Notes: generated by a model not told the origin, from the letters alone. Positions 39,603 to 50,726 are shown, numbered from the stretch's first letter. The stretch: 64,000 bases of DNA from Streptomyces sp. HPF1205 (GCF_020400825.1 NZ_JAINVH010000001.1:1-64000); one strand, 5' to 3'. Program-made: numbers and translations.

Positions 39603-42600
39603 TCAGACCGACGGCAGGGTGAACGCGGCCGGCGCCGCGGCCGGGTCGTCCGGCGCCGCCGCCCTCTGCAGCGCGCTGGCCAGCAGCGCCAGGTCGGTCG
39701 GCCCGTTGCCCAGTTCCCGCAGCGGACGGCGGGTCGGCGGGTCGCCCATGCGCTCCCACTCCAGGGGTACGACGGTGGGCCGCAGCGTCGCCGTCCGCGG
39801 GATGCGCGCGCTCACCCGGGCCGCCTGGAAGACCGTCACCGCGCCGCCCGGCCGGCGCAGGTACCCGCGGCCGGGCAGGTCGTCCAGGGCCGCGGGGTCT
39901 TCGACGTGCACGACCAGCGCGGCCGACTCCGGGTCCTGGGCGCGCAGGCTGATCCTCAGCCGGGCCTGCCCGTCCGCGTCCGTGCCGGTGGTCCGCTCGG
40001 GGCGGCCGGTCGCGGCCACCAGGTGGACGCCGAGCGCCTCGCCGTCCCGGGCCACCGCCTCCAGCGCGCGGACCACGGAACCGGCCGAGGGCCGTCCCGG
40101 ACTGCCCAAACCCGGGGCGACCAGCGCGTCGAAGTCGTCGACGACCACCACGAGTCGGGGCAGCGCGGCTCGGGGCACCGCGCTCTGCCGCTGCCGCTGC
40201 CCGGGGGCGGACGCGGACGGTCCGCGCCCTTCCGCGGGCCGCGCCCCGGGTGCGCCCTGCCGGGGCACCGCGGCGGTCACCACCCGCTCGGCGTGCCAGG
40301 CGGCGAAGGACCGCCCGCCCAGCACCTCCGCCCGGCGCTTGAGCTCGGCCGTCAGCGCCTGCGCGAACTCCCGCATGCGGACCGGGTCGGAGGCCACCAG
40401 GTGCGCCGAGACGTGCGGGAGGTCGGCGCAGGCCAGCAGGCCCTCGCCGTGCTCCTGGCCGGCCCCGTCGACCAGCACCAGGGCCAGCCGCTCGGGGCGC
40501 TCGCCCGCGGCCAGCCCCGCCGCCAGGGACCGCAGCAGTTCGGTCTTGCCCGAGCCGGGAGCGCCGCCGATCAGCAGGTGCGGCCCCTCGGCCACCAGGT
40601 CGACGCCCACCCGCCCGCCCGGGCCGACCCCGAGGACGGCGCCGGCCCCCGGCACGGCCGCGGGCGCCTGCGCCCACCGCGAACCGATCCTGGCGGGCGT
40701 GGCCAGCGCCAGGTCCAGCTCGTCCAGCAGGCGCACGGCCGCGGGCAGCGCGTGCCGGGAGCGGGCCGGGCCCGCCTCGCCGTCCGCCTCCCGCAACGGC
40801 GCCAGCGCCCGCGCGAAGTGCTCGGCCCAGGCCGCCGACACCGCGTCGAGCACCACCTCCTCGTACCAGTCCCCGCCGTCCGCGTCCTCGCCGCTGTCCT
40901 CGGGGGCGCCCTCGCGCGGCCCGTCACCGCCGGCGGACTCCAGCCGCAAGGTGGTGGCCACGTCGCCGGACAGCCGGGCGACCACGCCCGTGGAGACCGC
41001 GGGGCGCTCGCCCGCCTCGGCCAGGCACAGCACGTGGACGCCCGCCGAGGGCCCGGCGAACGCCAGCCGGTCCACCGCCTCGCGCACCTGCGCCGAGCCG
41101 GGATCACCGTCCACCACCAGCACGGTGAACGGCCCGTCGTAGGCGACGGCCGCCGCGGCCACCAGGTCCTCGGCGGCGCCCGGCCATCCGGGGCCGAGCG
41201 GACCGGCCTCGACCCGCCGCACCAGTTCCGCGGCCCGCGCCTCGGCCTGCTCGCGGTCGAAGGCGAGCAGCAGCCGGCAGTCCTGGCCGTGGACGGGCCG
41301 CAGGTGCGGCAGCCAGTTCAGCCAGGACCACTCCTCCGCGCGCTGGTCGGCGGACCGGGTGCGGTCGGCCGACACCAGCACCACCTCCAGAGCGCCGGGG
41401 GAGTGCAGGGCGCACAAGTGCGCGAGCACCGCCCGGGCCAGTCCCGACAGCCGGGGGCGCGGGCCCGCCAGGGTCAGCGCGGCGGTGCGCGGCGCCCGCA
41501 GGTCGATGGTGAACGGCACGCCGGGCAGCCGCCGTCTCCCGTCCTGCGAGGGCAGGTCGGCGGTCCCCAGCCGCACGGTCATCGCGTCGGGATGGTCCAC
41601 CCCGCGCTCCCACAGCCGCCGCCCGGGGCCGAGCGCGGTCAGCAGCACGGCCGACGGGTCCGGCCAGCGCTCGCGCAGCACCTCGGCCTCAAGGCCGCCG
41701 TCCGCCGGGCCCTCCTCGACCCGCGGTCCGCCCCCGCTCAGCCGGCGCCGCGCCCACGCCCCTATCGAGCCGACGACCCCGCCGCGCGCCTCGCCGCCCG
41801 CCGCCGTCCCGGCGCCACGCCCCGCCGCCCGCCGCTCGCGCTCCCCGGTCGCGCGGCGCCTGGCCTCGGCGGGCAGCCCGCGTCCGAAGGTGTCGTGCGC
41901 CCCTGGGGAATACGGGGAGGGCTCCGCGTCCGCCCTCTCCGCGGCCGGCGTGCCCGCGGCGGGGCGCGGCGCCGGGACGGCGGGCGCCGCGGGGGGCGCG
42001 GCCGGAGCGGAGGGTGCGGCCGATGGCGCGGGCGGCGGTGCGTCGGACGCCCCCGCGCCCTCCGGGGACCTCCCGGGGGCGCCGAACGGCCGCTGCACGT
42101 CCCAGGCACTCCCGGCGTCGGCGTGCTGCCCCGCGGCAGCGTCGCCCGCCGTGGTCCGCGGGCCCGCCGGGGAAGCGCCGGCCCGCGGGGCCGCGCCGGG
42201 CGATCCGTCCTGCCGCCCGGCCGGCGGCACCTCCTGCGGGACGCTCCCGCGGGCGCCGTCGCGGACGGCGACCCGCAGATGGCCGTCGCCGTCCGGCTGC
42301 GTGGGCAGCGAGGGCGGGGACGAGGCGGGCCCGCCGGCGTCGAGGCGCAGGGTGGACTCACCGATGCGCAGCAGGCTCCCGGCCGGGAAGGGCTCGGGGC
42401 GCGGGCCGACGGGCCGGCCGGCCAGCGCGGTGCCGTTGGTGGAGCCCAGGTCCATCACCGTGACCGTGCCGTCCGCGCCCACGGCGACCTCGCAGTGCAG
42501 CCGGGACACGTCGGGGTCGTCCAGCGGCACGTCCGCGTCCGCCGAGCGGCCGATCCTGGCCTGGCCGCCGGGCAGCAGGTGCACCCCGCCCGCGTCAGGA

Positions 42601-42962
42601 CCGCCGACCACGTGCAGCCGTGCGAGCTCGGCCGGGGGGCGGCCGTACTGCCCGAAGCGGCCGTACTGCCCGTGGTCGCCGTCGGGCGCCTCGCCGACCT
42701 GCCCGGCCGGGGCGTGCAGGGACAGCAGCGCGCCGTCCACCAGCGGCGGCGTCCCGAGGACGGCGGAGGGCGCGAGCCTCTGCCCGCCCGCGTACAACGC
42801 CACGGAGGAGGACCGCCCGCCCGGCTGACCGGACCCGGCGGCGGACGCGAGCGCGCCGGCGACCGCGCTCAGCGCCGTGCCCGCGGGCGCCGTGACGAGC
42901 ACATCGCAGCCGCGAGCGGTACGGCCCCCGCGCGGCCCGAGGACGGTCAGCCGGATCTGCAT
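39603..42962 (-). CDS. FHA and FtsK/SpoIIIE ATPase fusion with ubiquitin-like N-terminus (EccC-like)
   Basis: A 1119-residue cytoplasmic ATPase. The first 90 residues (MQIRLTVLGPRGGRTARGCD) look like the YukD/EccD ubiquitin-like fold. An FHA domain follows (ARIGRSADADVPLDDPDVSR to MDLGSTNGTAL), a phosphothreonine reader. A Pro/Ala-rich linker (about 240-430) leads to FtsK/SpoIIIE-type ATPase modules; one has an intact Walker A (GGAPGSGKTE, about 798-807) and the next a Walker-B-like VVVVDDFDAL. Such proteins power type VII-like secretion or DNA movement. No ESX genes are in the window. The divergent Ser/Thr kinases suggest FHA recognition of their targets. ATG 42962 has ACGAG upstream. Confidence 0.85.
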   Translation of the reverse strand: MQIRLTVLGPRGGRTARGCDVLVTAPAGTALSAVAGALASAAGSGQPGGRSSSVALYAGGQRLAPSAVLGTPPLVDGALLSLHAPAGQVGEAPDGDHGQYGRFGQYGRPPAELARLHVVGGPDAGGVHLLPGGQARIGRSADADVPLDDPDVSRLHCEVAVGADGTVTVMDLGSTNGTALAGRPVGPRPEPFPAGSLLRIGESTLRLDAGGPASSPPSLPTQPDGDGHLRVAVRDGARGSVPQEVPPAGRQDGSPGAAPRAGASPAGPRTTAGDAAAGQHADAGSAWDVQRPFGAPGRSPEGAGASDAPPPAPSAAPSAPAAPPAAPAVPAPRPAAGTPAAERADAEPSPYSPGAHDTFGRGLPAEARRRATGERERRAAGRGAGTAAGGEARGGVVGSIGAWARRRLSGGGPRVEEGPADGGLEAEVLRERWPDPSAVLLTALGPGRRLWERGVDHPDAMTVRLGTADLPSQDGRRRLPGVPFTIDLRAPRTAALTLAGPRPRLSGLARAVLAHLCALHSPGALEVVLVSADRTRSADQRAEEWSWLNWLPHLRPVHGQDCRLLLAFDREQAEARAAELVRRVEAGPLGPGWPGAAEDLVAAAAVAYDGPFTVLVVDGDPGSAQVREAVDRLAFAGPSAGVHVLCLAEAGERPAVSTGVVARLSGDVATTLRLESAGGDGPREGAPEDSGEDADGGDWYEEVVLDAVSAAWAEHFARALAPLREADGEAGPARSRHALPAAVRLLDELDLALATPARIGSRWAQAPAAVPGAGAVLGVGPGGRVGVDLVAEGPHLLIGGAPGSGKTELLRSLAAGLAAGERPERLALVLVDGAGQEHGEGLLACADLPHVSAHLVASDPVRMREFAQALTAELKRRAEVLGGRSFAAWHAERVVTAAVPRQGAPGARPAEGRGPSASAPGQRQRQSAVPRAALPRLVVVVDDFDALVAPGLGSPGRPSAGSVVRALEAVARDGEALGVHLVAATGRPERTTGTDADGQARLRISLRAQDPESAALVVHVEDPAALDDLPGRGYLRRPGGAVTVFQAARVSARIPRTATLRPTVVPLEWERMGDPPTRRPLRELGNGPTDLALLASALQRAAAPDDPAAAPAAFTLPSV

Positions 42963-43799
42963 CTCGTCCGCGGTCCCTTCTGCCCGGCCCGGGCAGCGTC
43001 GGAGAGCCCCTCCCCGGCCGCGCGCGGGCGCGTCGACGTAAAACCGCTGGTCGGCCAGCGGCAGCCGGACCAGCACAGCAAGCACGGACGGCTGGACCCC
43101 CGTCCCCTCCGGCCGACCGTACGGATGCATCCTCCCACCCGCCACCGACAGTCCTGCGCCGGTACCGCCCCCGGTGATCTTGACCGACCGGATGACGATC
43201 ATCTCGTACGACGGCGGCGCTGGAAACCGGGCGTGCGGTTCGCCCGCGCCTTTGAGGGGGGCACCCTTACCCCACGCGTGTGACATCTCAGGCAACCGTT
43301 GACGGCGTCCCTGCGTCCTACCTGGGGCTTGCCGGGGAAGCGGGCGGCGCGGCCGCGGCCCTTCGGCGGCGCCACCGGGACGCGACAGGGCCGCCCGGCA
43401 CTACGCTTGCCGGAATCGGGCACGTCCGGTCACGGCCGATCGCGTCCGGCCGCAAACGGACCGCACCGGCCCGTGAGCCCAGAACGCAGGATCCACCCAC
43501 GCACACGCCCGCACACTGGAACGCGGACAGAGCATCAGAGGCGGCGGGCGAAGCAGACGAATGAAGCAGACGCAGAAGGAGGGCGAGCAGGAGGCGGGGC
43601 AGGAGATGAGGCACCGGAGCAGGCGGGACACCGGGCACGAGACCGGGAGCCGGACCAGGCGCCGGAGCGGGCACCAGGGCAAACGGACCGAGTGGACCGA
43701 GCGGACCGGGCAGCGGACGATGCGGCAGACAGGGCAGCGGACACAGACACAGCGGGCGGACGCGCGAGCGCACCGTCCATCGAGCAGGGAGCACACGAC
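42963..43799. other. Long divergent gap between the FHA/FtsK gene and pkaA
   Basis: This 837-bp stretch must contain promoters for both genes. A TTGACG occurs at 43298-43303. From about 43550 to 43790 the + strand becomes rich in A and G, with recurrent CAGAC, CGGAC and GACCGGG elements. The pkaA frame stays open through it back to 43299, and a separate ATG at 43561 opens an 83-codon frame with very basic, repetitive composition. Neither looks like a folded protein, so I treat it as a long leader. Confidence 0.5.
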
Positions 43800-45596
43800 G
43801 TGCGGCCGGTAGGCAGCAAGTACCTCCTGGAGGAGCCGCTGGGACGCGGCGCCACAGGCACCGTCTGGCGCGGCCGGGTCCGCGACGACGAAGGCACGGC
43901 CGTCGCAGTGAAGGTGCTCAAGGAAGAACTGGCCGGCGACCCGGACGTGGTGATGCGCTTCCTGCGCGAGCGCTCGGTGCTGCTGCGCCTGCGCCACCCG
44001 CACATCGTCAGGGTCCGCGACCTCGTCGTCGAGGGCGATCTCCTCGCGCTCGTCATGGACCTGATCGACGGTCCGGACCTGCACCGCTACCTGCGCGAGA
44101 ACGGCCCCTTCACGCCGGTCGGCGCCGCCCTGCTCACGGCCGCGGTCGCCGACGCGCTCGCCGCCAGCCACGCCGACGGCGTCGTCCACCGTGACCTCAA
44201 GCCCGCCAACGTCCTGATCTCCACCGTCCGCGGCGACGACGGCACCGAGCACATGCACCCGATGCTCACCGACTTCGGCATCGCCCGGCTGGCCGACTCG
44301 CCCGGCGTCACCCGTACCCACGAGTTCGTGGGCACCCCCGCCTATGTGGCGCCCGAGTCCGCCATGGGCCGCCCCCAGACGTCCGCGGTCGACATCTACG
44401 GCGCCGGGATCCTGCTCTACGAGCTGGTCACGGGCCACCCGCCGTTCCGTGGCGAGAGCGCCATCGAGGTGCTGCACCACCACCTGAACGACGAGCCGCG
44501 CCGCCCCAGCACCGTTCCCGAACCGCTGTGGACGGTCATCGAGCGCTGCCTGCGCAAGGACCCGGACCAGCGGCCCAGCGCGGAGAACCTCGCCCGGGGC
44601 CTGCGGGTCGTCGCGGCCGGCGTCGGCGTGCACGCCAGCCCGGCGGCGGCCGAGGCCGCGCTCGCCGTCGGCTCGCTGCTCGGCCCCGACCCGGACCCGG
44701 CCCCCGTACCCGGCACCCAGCAGCGGACCAGCGACGCCGACCCCACCCAGGTGCTGCCGTCCGGCGCCTCGCACGTGCCGGGCTCCTCCGTTTCCGCCAC
44801 TCCTCCGGCTCCGCCCGCCCCGCCCGTCCCCTCCAGGTACGACCCCGACGCGGTGACCGGCGTGCTGCCCGGCGCCGGCGGGCAGGCCCAGGACGAGGAC
44901 GGTACGCGGGTGCTGCCGCCGGTCGAGGAGGAGCAGCGGCCCCCGCAGGCCCAGGGCCCGCACCCGTGGGAGTCCCAGCTCAGCGCGGCCCGGCACCGCA
45001 ACGAGCAGACCCAGGTCGGCTACCTCGACCCCGAGCAGGACCCCTTGAGGAGGCGTCCGCGCCGGCAGCCCCAGCCGCCGCAGCAGCCCCAGTCCCCGCA
45101 GCACCCGCAGGCGCACCCCGGGCAGCAGGGCCAGGGCTACGGCTACCCGCAGCGGGGCCAGCAGCCCCCGCCGTACCGGCAGCCGCAGCCCCGGGGGTAC
45201 GCGCCGCAGCCGCAGCCCGAGCCCTACCGGCCCGAGCCCCAGCACTACCGGCCCGAGCCGCAGCGGTACGACCGGCCGCCCGTCGCGGCCCCGCCCGCGA
45301 GCGAGCCGTCCCGCGGCCGGGAGCCGCGCGAACCCCGTGAGCCGCGCCGCCGCAGCGCCAACCCGATGCGGATCCCGGGCCTGGGCTGCCTCAAGGGCTG
45401 CCTGACGGTGATCCTCGTCCTGGTCGTGATCTTCGTGGTGGTCTGGTACACCACCCCGCTCCCCGACTGGGTGAACAGCACCCGGAACTTGTGGGACGCC
45501 ACGTCGAGCTGGGTGCACACCGTCTACGACAAGATCTCGTCGATCACCGGTGACTCGGGCGGCGGTTCGTCGGGCGGCGGTTCGGGCAACGGCTGA
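43800..45596 (+). CDS. pkaA: Ser/Thr protein kinase PkaA-like, membrane-anchored
   Basis: A 598-residue Hanks-type kinase. The Gly loop is GRGATGTVW, the ATP Lys is Lys38 (VAVKVLKEE), the catalytic loop has Asp132 ([10 protein letters not shown]), and the Mg site is Asp158 (DFGIARL). A cytoplasmic linker of about 230 residues is rich in Pro, Gln and Arg. One helix near the C-terminus ([18 protein letters not shown]) and a short outer tail ending in Gly/Ser repeats follow. It lacks PASTA domains. The symbol follows S. coelicolor pkaA by order beside pkaB and prfB. GTG 43800 has GGGAG upstream; the frame is open further 5' but that part is unlike protein. Confidence 0.9.
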   Translation: MRPVGSKYLLEEPLGRGATGTVWRGRVRDDEGTAVAVKVLKEELAGDPDVVMRFLRERSVLLRLRHPHIVRVRDLVVEGDLLALVMDLIDGPDLHRYLRENGPFTPVGAALLTAAVADALAASHADGVVHRDLKPANVLISTVRGDDGTEHMHPMLTDFGIARLADSPGVTRTHEFVGTPAYVAPESAMGRPQTSAVDIYGAGILLYELVTGHPPFRGESAIEVLHHHLNDEPRRPSTVPEPLWTVIERCLRKDPDQRPSAENLARGLRVVAAGVGVHASPAAAEAALAVGSLLGPDPDPAPVPGTQQRTSDADPTQVLPSGASHVPGSSVSATPPAPPAPPVPSRYDPDAVTGVLPGAGGQAQDEDGTRVLPPVEEEQRPPQAQGPHPWESQLSAARHRNEQTQVGYLDPEQDPLRRRPRRQPQPPQQPQSPQHPQAHPGQQGQGYGYPQRGQQPPPYRQPQPRGYAPQPQPEPYRPEPQHYRPEPQRYDRPPVAAPPASEPSRGREPREPREPRRRSANPMRIPGLGCLKGCLTVILVLVVIFVVVWYTTPLPDWVNSTRNLWDATSSWVHTVYDKISSITGDSGGGSSGGGSGNG

Positions 45597-45683
45597 TCGG
45601 CCGACTGACCGGGTAGAGGCAACGGCTGACCGGCCGACTGACCGGGTAAGGGCAACAGCTGATCGGGCGACGGCCGTTCGGGC
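45585..45683. repeat. 33-bp tandem repeat spanning the pkaA stop codon
   Basis: The unit begins GGCAACGGCTGATCGGCCGA. Copies lie at 45585-45617, 45618-45650 and 45651 to about 45683; the third is less complete. The first contains the pkaA stop codon. The rest of the gap to pkaB (45684-45982) is C-rich with many CCGCCC/CACCGCCC runs, then a less GC-rich stretch (TTGGGGATTTGTCGACTTCC, near 45804) that probably carries the pkaB promoter. No gene was found. Confidence 0.85.
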
Positions 45684-45982
45684 GACCCCGACCGCCCCAC
45701 CGCCCGACCGCCCACCGCCCACCGCCCGAGGACCGCGGTCGCCCCGGAGCCGCGGCCCGCCCCGGAGCCGCGACCGCCCCGACGGCCCGACCACCCGGCC
45801 GCATTGGGGATTTGTCGACTTCCAGAGGGTGATTTCTCCCGCAGAACGCCCACTCACCGGCGCCCCGTCCCCCGAACGGCCCGTCATCCGCGTAGCTTTG
45901 TCGCCAACACCAGTGGCGAGCGGCTGGGGTCACCCCTGGCGAAAGCCAAGGGGAGGACCGTCGAAGGAGTCGGAGAGCAGCC

Positions 45983-48196
45983 TTGGCCAGGAAGATCGGC
46001 AGCCGGTACACCGCCCACCAGGTGCTGGGGCGGGGATCCGCGGGCACCGTGTGGCTCGGCGAGGGTCCCGAGGGCCCGGTCGCCATCAAGCTGCTGCGCG
46101 AGGACCTCGCTTCCGACCAGGACCTCGTCGGCCGCTTCGTACAGGAGCGGACCGCGCTGCTCTCCCTGGACCACCCGCACATCGTGGGCATCCGCGACCT
46201 GGTCGTCGACGGCACCGACCTCGCCCTGGTGATGGACCTGGTGCGCGGCACCGACCTGCGGTCCCGGCTGGAGCGCGACCACCGGCTCGTCCCCGAGGCC
46301 GCCGTGGCCGTCGCCGCCGACGTCGCCGACGGACTGGCCGCCGCCCACGCCGCCGGAGTGGTGCACCGCGACGTCAAGCCGGAGAACGTCCTGCTGGACT
46401 CCGCCGCCCCGCCCGGCCCCGGCGGCGCCCCGCCCGCCCTGCTCACCGACTTCGGAATCGCCCGCCTCGTCGACTCCCCGCGCCGCACCCGCGCCACCCG
46501 GATCATCGGCACCCCCGACTACCTCGCCCCGGAGATCATCGAGGGCCTGCCGCCGCGCGCGTCCGTCGACATCTACGCCCTGGCCACGGTCCTGTACGAA
46601 CTCCTGGCCGGCTTCACGCCCTTCGGCGGTGGACACCCCGGGGCCGTCCTGCGCCGCCACGTCACCGAGACCGTGCAGCCGCTCCCGGACCTGCCGGAAC
46701 CGCTGTGGCAGATCCTCGCGCAGTGCCTGGCCAAGGCCCCGGCCTCCCGGCTGACCGCGGGCGAACTGGGCGCGCGGCTGCGCGAATTGCTGCCCGGCCT
46801 GGCCGGCCTGCCCGCCCTGGAGGTGTCCGCGCCCGGCGCCGACGGCGCGGTCACCGAGCCCTACGGCGACGAACCCGGCCCCGCCCCCTCCGACACCGCC
46901 CCGCCCGCCCCCTCCACTCCCGGCCGCCGCCGCGGCGCCGTGCCGCTGGTACGGGGAGCCGCGCCCGACTCCAGCCGCGACACCCACACCAGCATCAAGC
47001 TGCCCACCGCCGACGAACTCGCCGCCGGCCGCCCCTCCAGGAGCGCGGGGGCCGCCAGGGGCACCGGGGGCGCCGCCGCGGCCAGGGCCCGCGCCTCCGC
47101 GCCCGGCCGGCCCGCGAGCCCCCGGCACCGGGCGGTCTCCGACGTGATCCGGCAGCGGCGGATCAAGTTCGCCGCCGCCGCGGCGGCGGCCCTCGCGGTG
47201 GCCGGGCTCGGCGGCTGGGGCATCGCCGCCGCCGGCTCCTCCGGCTCCGGCAGCGGTACCTCGCGCGACGACCACGTCCCGACCCCCGAGCCCACTCGTA
47301 CCGGGGGCCACGGCACGCCGACCGCCCCCACCGCGGGCGCGGCGGCCCCGCAGGGCCGCACCGGAGCGCCCGTCACCCTCCCGCAGTGGTCGTCCTTCCA
47401 CGCGCTGCCCGCCGCCGGGACCGCCCTCACCGGCGGCCCCCGCGCCCTGACCGTCGACGGCGCCACGTACGTCTTCGCGCGCGGCGCCGACAAATGCGTC
47501 TGGTACGTGGTGCGCGACGCCTCCGGCTTCGGCTCCTGGCACCGGCTCACCGGCATAAGCACCACCGGCGACCCCGCGGTGGTGTCCGCCCGGCCCGGCC
47601 GTATCGACCTGTTCGCGCTGGGCACCGACGGGCTGCTGTACCGCCGCACCCTCGCCGGCGACCACTGGAACCCCTGGTCCCAGGTGGACGAGCGCACCCA
47701 CTTCGACGCCGCCCCGGCCGCGGCCTCCTCCGCGCCCGGCCGGATCGACCTCGTCGGCCGGGTCGGCGGCGAGCTGCTCACCGCCTCCCTGGTCGACGGC
47801 CGGTGGAACGCCTGGGCCCTGGTCCCCACGGCCGGCCGTATCACCGCCGCCCCGGCCCTCGTCTCCCGCGCGCCCGGCACCCTCGACGCCTTCGTGGTCC
47901 GCAAGGCCGACGGCGCGGTGCTGCGCCTGCCCTACTCCGGCGCCGCCTGGCGGCCCTCCATGGTCGTCCCGGGCCTGGACACCACCGCGCGCCCCGACGC
48001 CCTCCCGGTGTCCGACCGCCTCTACGTCTTCACCACCACCTCCCAGGCCGCCGCCACCAGCGGCTCCTGGTCAACCACCGCCCTGCCCGCCCCCCTGCCC
48101 AACCCCACGGCCACCACGTCCACCTCCGACCACACCCTCACCCTGTACACCATCACCTCCAGCGGCACCCTCACCAGGGCCACGGCCACGGTGTGA
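45983..48196 (+). CDS. pkaB: Ser/Thr protein kinase PkaB-like with extracellular beta-propeller-like domain
   Basis: A 737-residue transmembrane kinase. The kinase domain (1-280) has GRGSAGTVW, Lys36, catalytic Asp130 ([11 protein letters not shown]) and Asp156 (DFGIARL). A disordered linker leads to one helix at about 395-417. Outside, from about 468 to the end, the sequence repeats a module with Trp-centred motifs (WSSFHAL, WHRLTG, WNPWSQV, WNAWALV) typical of PLL-like or tachylectin-type beta-propellers, which often bind sugars. The outer domain could sense a wall or surface glycan; this is inference. The start is a rare TTG at 45983 with AAGGAG-type sites upstream; no better ATG or GTG fits the kinase start. 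Confidence 0.88.
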   Translation: MARKIGSRYTAHQVLGRGSAGTVWLGEGPEGPVAIKLLREDLASDQDLVGRFVQERTALLSLDHPHIVGIRDLVVDGTDLALVMDLVRGTDLRSRLERDHRLVPEAAVAVAADVADGLAAAHAAGVVHRDVKPENVLLDSAAPPGPGGAPPALLTDFGIARLVDSPRRTRATRIIGTPDYLAPEIIEGLPPRASVDIYALATVLYELLAGFTPFGGGHPGAVLRRHVTETVQPLPDLPEPLWQILAQCLAKAPASRLTAGELGARLRELLPGLAGLPALEVSAPGADGAVTEPYGDEPGPAPSDTAPPAPSTPGRRRGAVPLVRGAAPDSSRDTHTSIKLPTADELAAGRPSRSAGAARGTGGAAAARARASAPGRPASPRHRAVSDVIRQRRIKFAAAAAAALAVAGLGGWGIAAAGSSGSGSGTSRDDHVPTPEPTRTGGHGTPTAPTAGAAAPQGRTGAPVTLPQWSSFHALPAAGTALTGGPRALTVDGATYVFARGADKCVWYVVRDASGFGSWHRLTGISTTGDPAVVSARPGRIDLFALGTDGLLYRRTLAGDHWNPWSQVDERTHFDAAPAAASSAPGRIDLVGRVGGELLTASLVDGRWNAWALVPTAGRITAAPALVSRAPGTLDAFVVRKADGAVLRLPYSGAAWRPSMVVPGLDTTARPDALPVSDRLYVFTTTSQAAATSGSWSTTALPAPLPNPTATTSTSDHTLTLYTITSSGTLTRATATV

Positions 48197-48284
48197 CGCC
48201 CCGCGCGGGCGCCTGGCGCGGGGCTCTCCCCGGGGGCTCCCCACACCCCGCGGAAGGGCTCCCGCCGCCCGCCGCGCCAGCCGG

Positions 48285-48290
48285 TACGCT
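48285..48290 (+). promoter_or_regulatory. prfB: -10-like TACGCT directly before prfB (leaderless type)
   Basis: TACGCT ends seven bases before the prfB GTG at 48298 and there is no good ribosome site. This spacing is the usual leaderless-mRNA pattern in Streptomyces. Confidence 0.5.
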
Positions 48291-48297
48291 GGTAGGC

Positions 48298-49416
<1,119 letters not shown>

Positions 49417-49452
49417 CCCCGGCGGCTGTCCCCGATGTCACAGAGCTGTGCA

Positions 49453-49479
49453 GAAGTGCCCGTCAAATCAGGGCACTTC
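49453..49479 (+). terminator. Hairpin after prfB
   Basis: GAAGTGCCC (49453-49461) and GGGCACTTC (49471-49479) pair perfectly with a nine-base loop, 36 bp after the stop. The remaining gap to 49663 contains TTGACG near 49502 as a possible -35 for the next gene. Confidence 0.7.
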
Positions 49480-49663
49480 GCGCACTACCGTGCCTAACGA
49501 CCTTGACGCTGTCCGGTAAACCCACAAAGGTGTTGGGCGGCATGCGCACGATCGGAGGCGTAGGCGCACGGGGGGCAAGCGCAGTCGCGTTCCCGCAGTG
49601 ACAAACCGCCTGTTCCATGGCAGCGCAGCCGGAGACAGACACCAACTGGGGGTACTCGACACA

Positions 49664-50641
49664 ATGAGCAGGCGCAAAACCAAGAGCTCAACGCGGGTGC
49701 GTGTCACCCGTATCGCGGCGGCGGCGGTGATCGCGGCCGGCGCGTCCCTCACCGCCGTGGGCGCCGCCCAGGCCGTGACGAACGACGGCGGCGTGCAGGT
49801 CAAGGCCAAGGTCACCCTCGACGGCACCATCGCGGGCGTGACGGAGGGCACGACCGGTCAGACCACGGGTGACCCGGGTACGTCCGGTGAGACCACGGGC
49901 AACCCCGGTACGTCTGGCGAGACGACCGGCAATCCGGGTACGTCGGGTGAGACGACGGGCAACCCGGGTACGTCGGGTGAGACGACCGGTAACCCCGGCA
50001 CCTCGGGTGAGACGACGGGTAACCCGGGTACGTCCGGTGAGACGACGGGCAACCCCGGCACCTCGGGTGAGACCACGGGCAACCCGGGTACGTCGGGCGA
50101 GACCACCGGTAACCCCGGCACCTCGGGTGAGACCACGGGCAACCCGGGTACGTCGGGCGAGACCACCGGTAACCCCGGCACCTCGGGTGAGACCACCGGT
50201 AACCCGGGTACGTCCGGTGAGACGACGGGCAACCCCGGCACCTCGGGCGAGACCACCGGCAACCCCGGCACTTCCGGTGAGACCACCGGTACGCCGGGCA
50301 CCTCGGGTCAGACCACGGGCACCCCGGGCACCTCGGGTCAGACGACGGGCACCCCGGGCACCTCGGGTCAGACCACGGGTACGCCGGGCACGTCGGGCTC
50401 GACGAGCTCGGGCACCAACGGCAACACCTGCACCCTGACCGGGGAAAGCGTCGACTGCGGCAACAACAACACCACCACCGACAACACCCAGCCGGTCACC
50501 CAGAACAAGTCCACGACCCAGCTCGCGGAGACCGGTTCCAACGGCATCACGTTCATGCTCATCGGTGCCGCCACCCTGATCGCGGGCGGCGTCGGCTTCC
50601 GCCTCACCCCGCGCCTGGCCAACCGCCGCACGGCGGCCTGA
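49664..50641 (+). CDS. Surface protein with decapeptide repeats and LAETG sortase signal
   Basis: A 325-residue exported protein. The signal peptide is about residues 1-36 (RIAAAAVIAAGASL to VGAAQA). A short unique region precedes 18 copies of a decapeptide of the form GETTGNPGTS (residues 65-244), then a Cys pair (NTCTLTGESVDCGN) and the anchor LAETG at 287-291 with a membrane helix and basic tail (RLANRRTAA). LAxTG is the preferred motif of class E sortases in streptomycetes. It is probably a wall-linked stalk; Thr/Ser density suggests O-glycosylation. ATG 49664 is chosen for its signal peptide. The open antisense frame across the repeats is a shadow. Confidence 0.9.
   Translation: MSRRKTKSSTRVRVTRIAAAAVIAAGASLTAVGAAQAVTNDGGVQVKAKVTLDGTIAGVTEGTTGQTTGDPGTSGETTGNPGTSGETTGNPGTSGETTGNPGTSGETTGNPGTSGETTGNPGTSGETTGNPGTSGETTGNPGTSGETTGNPGTSGETTGNPGTSGETTGNPGTSGETTGNPGTSGETTGNPGTSGETTGNPGTSGETTGTPGTSGQTTGTPGTSGQTTGTPGTSGQTTGTPGTSGSTSSGTNGNTCTLTGESVDCGNNNTTTDNTQPVTQNKSTTQLAETGSNGITFMLIGAATLIAGGVGFRLTPRLANRRTAA
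49856..50395 (+). repeat. Eighteen in-frame 30-bp repeats
   Basis: Exactly 540 bp, 18 units of 30 bp, each encoding Gly-Glu/Gln-Thr-Thr-Gly-Asn/Thr/Asp-Pro-Gly-Thr-Ser. Synonymous differences alternate between neighbouring units (ending CACCTCG or GTACGTC), so a 60-bp higher-order period is visible in the middle, for example 50101-50160 against 50161-50220. This points to recent duplication of two-unit blocks. Confidence 0.97.
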
Positions 50642-50666
50642 CACGGCCCCAGGGTTCACCTCAAAG

Positions 50667-50703
50667 GCGGGGTCCGGAACGCACAACGCGCTCCGGACCC
50701 CGC
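50667..50703 (+). terminator. Hairpin after the repeat surface protein
   Basis: GCGGGGTCCGGA (50667-50678) and TCCGGACCCCGC (50692-50703) pair perfectly around a 13-base loop and are followed by TTTCTGT. Confidence 0.85.
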
Positions 50704-50726
50704 TTTCTGTGCCGCCTCGCAGGCGA

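Noticed and set aside
43561..43812. Small basic 83-codon gene before pkaA
   Set aside because: Repetitive Arg/Gln/Glu/Thr composition, no third-position G/C bias and overlap with the pkaA start; treated as leader.
49858..50301. Antisense frame encoding a VPGLPVVSPEV-type repeat protein
   Set aside because: It is the complement of the decapeptide repeats and has no start context or export signal of its own.
49856..50395. CRISPR-like appearance of regular repeats
   Set aside because: The units are contiguous without spacers, keep a reading frame with a signal peptide and sortase motif, and have no cas genes nearby.
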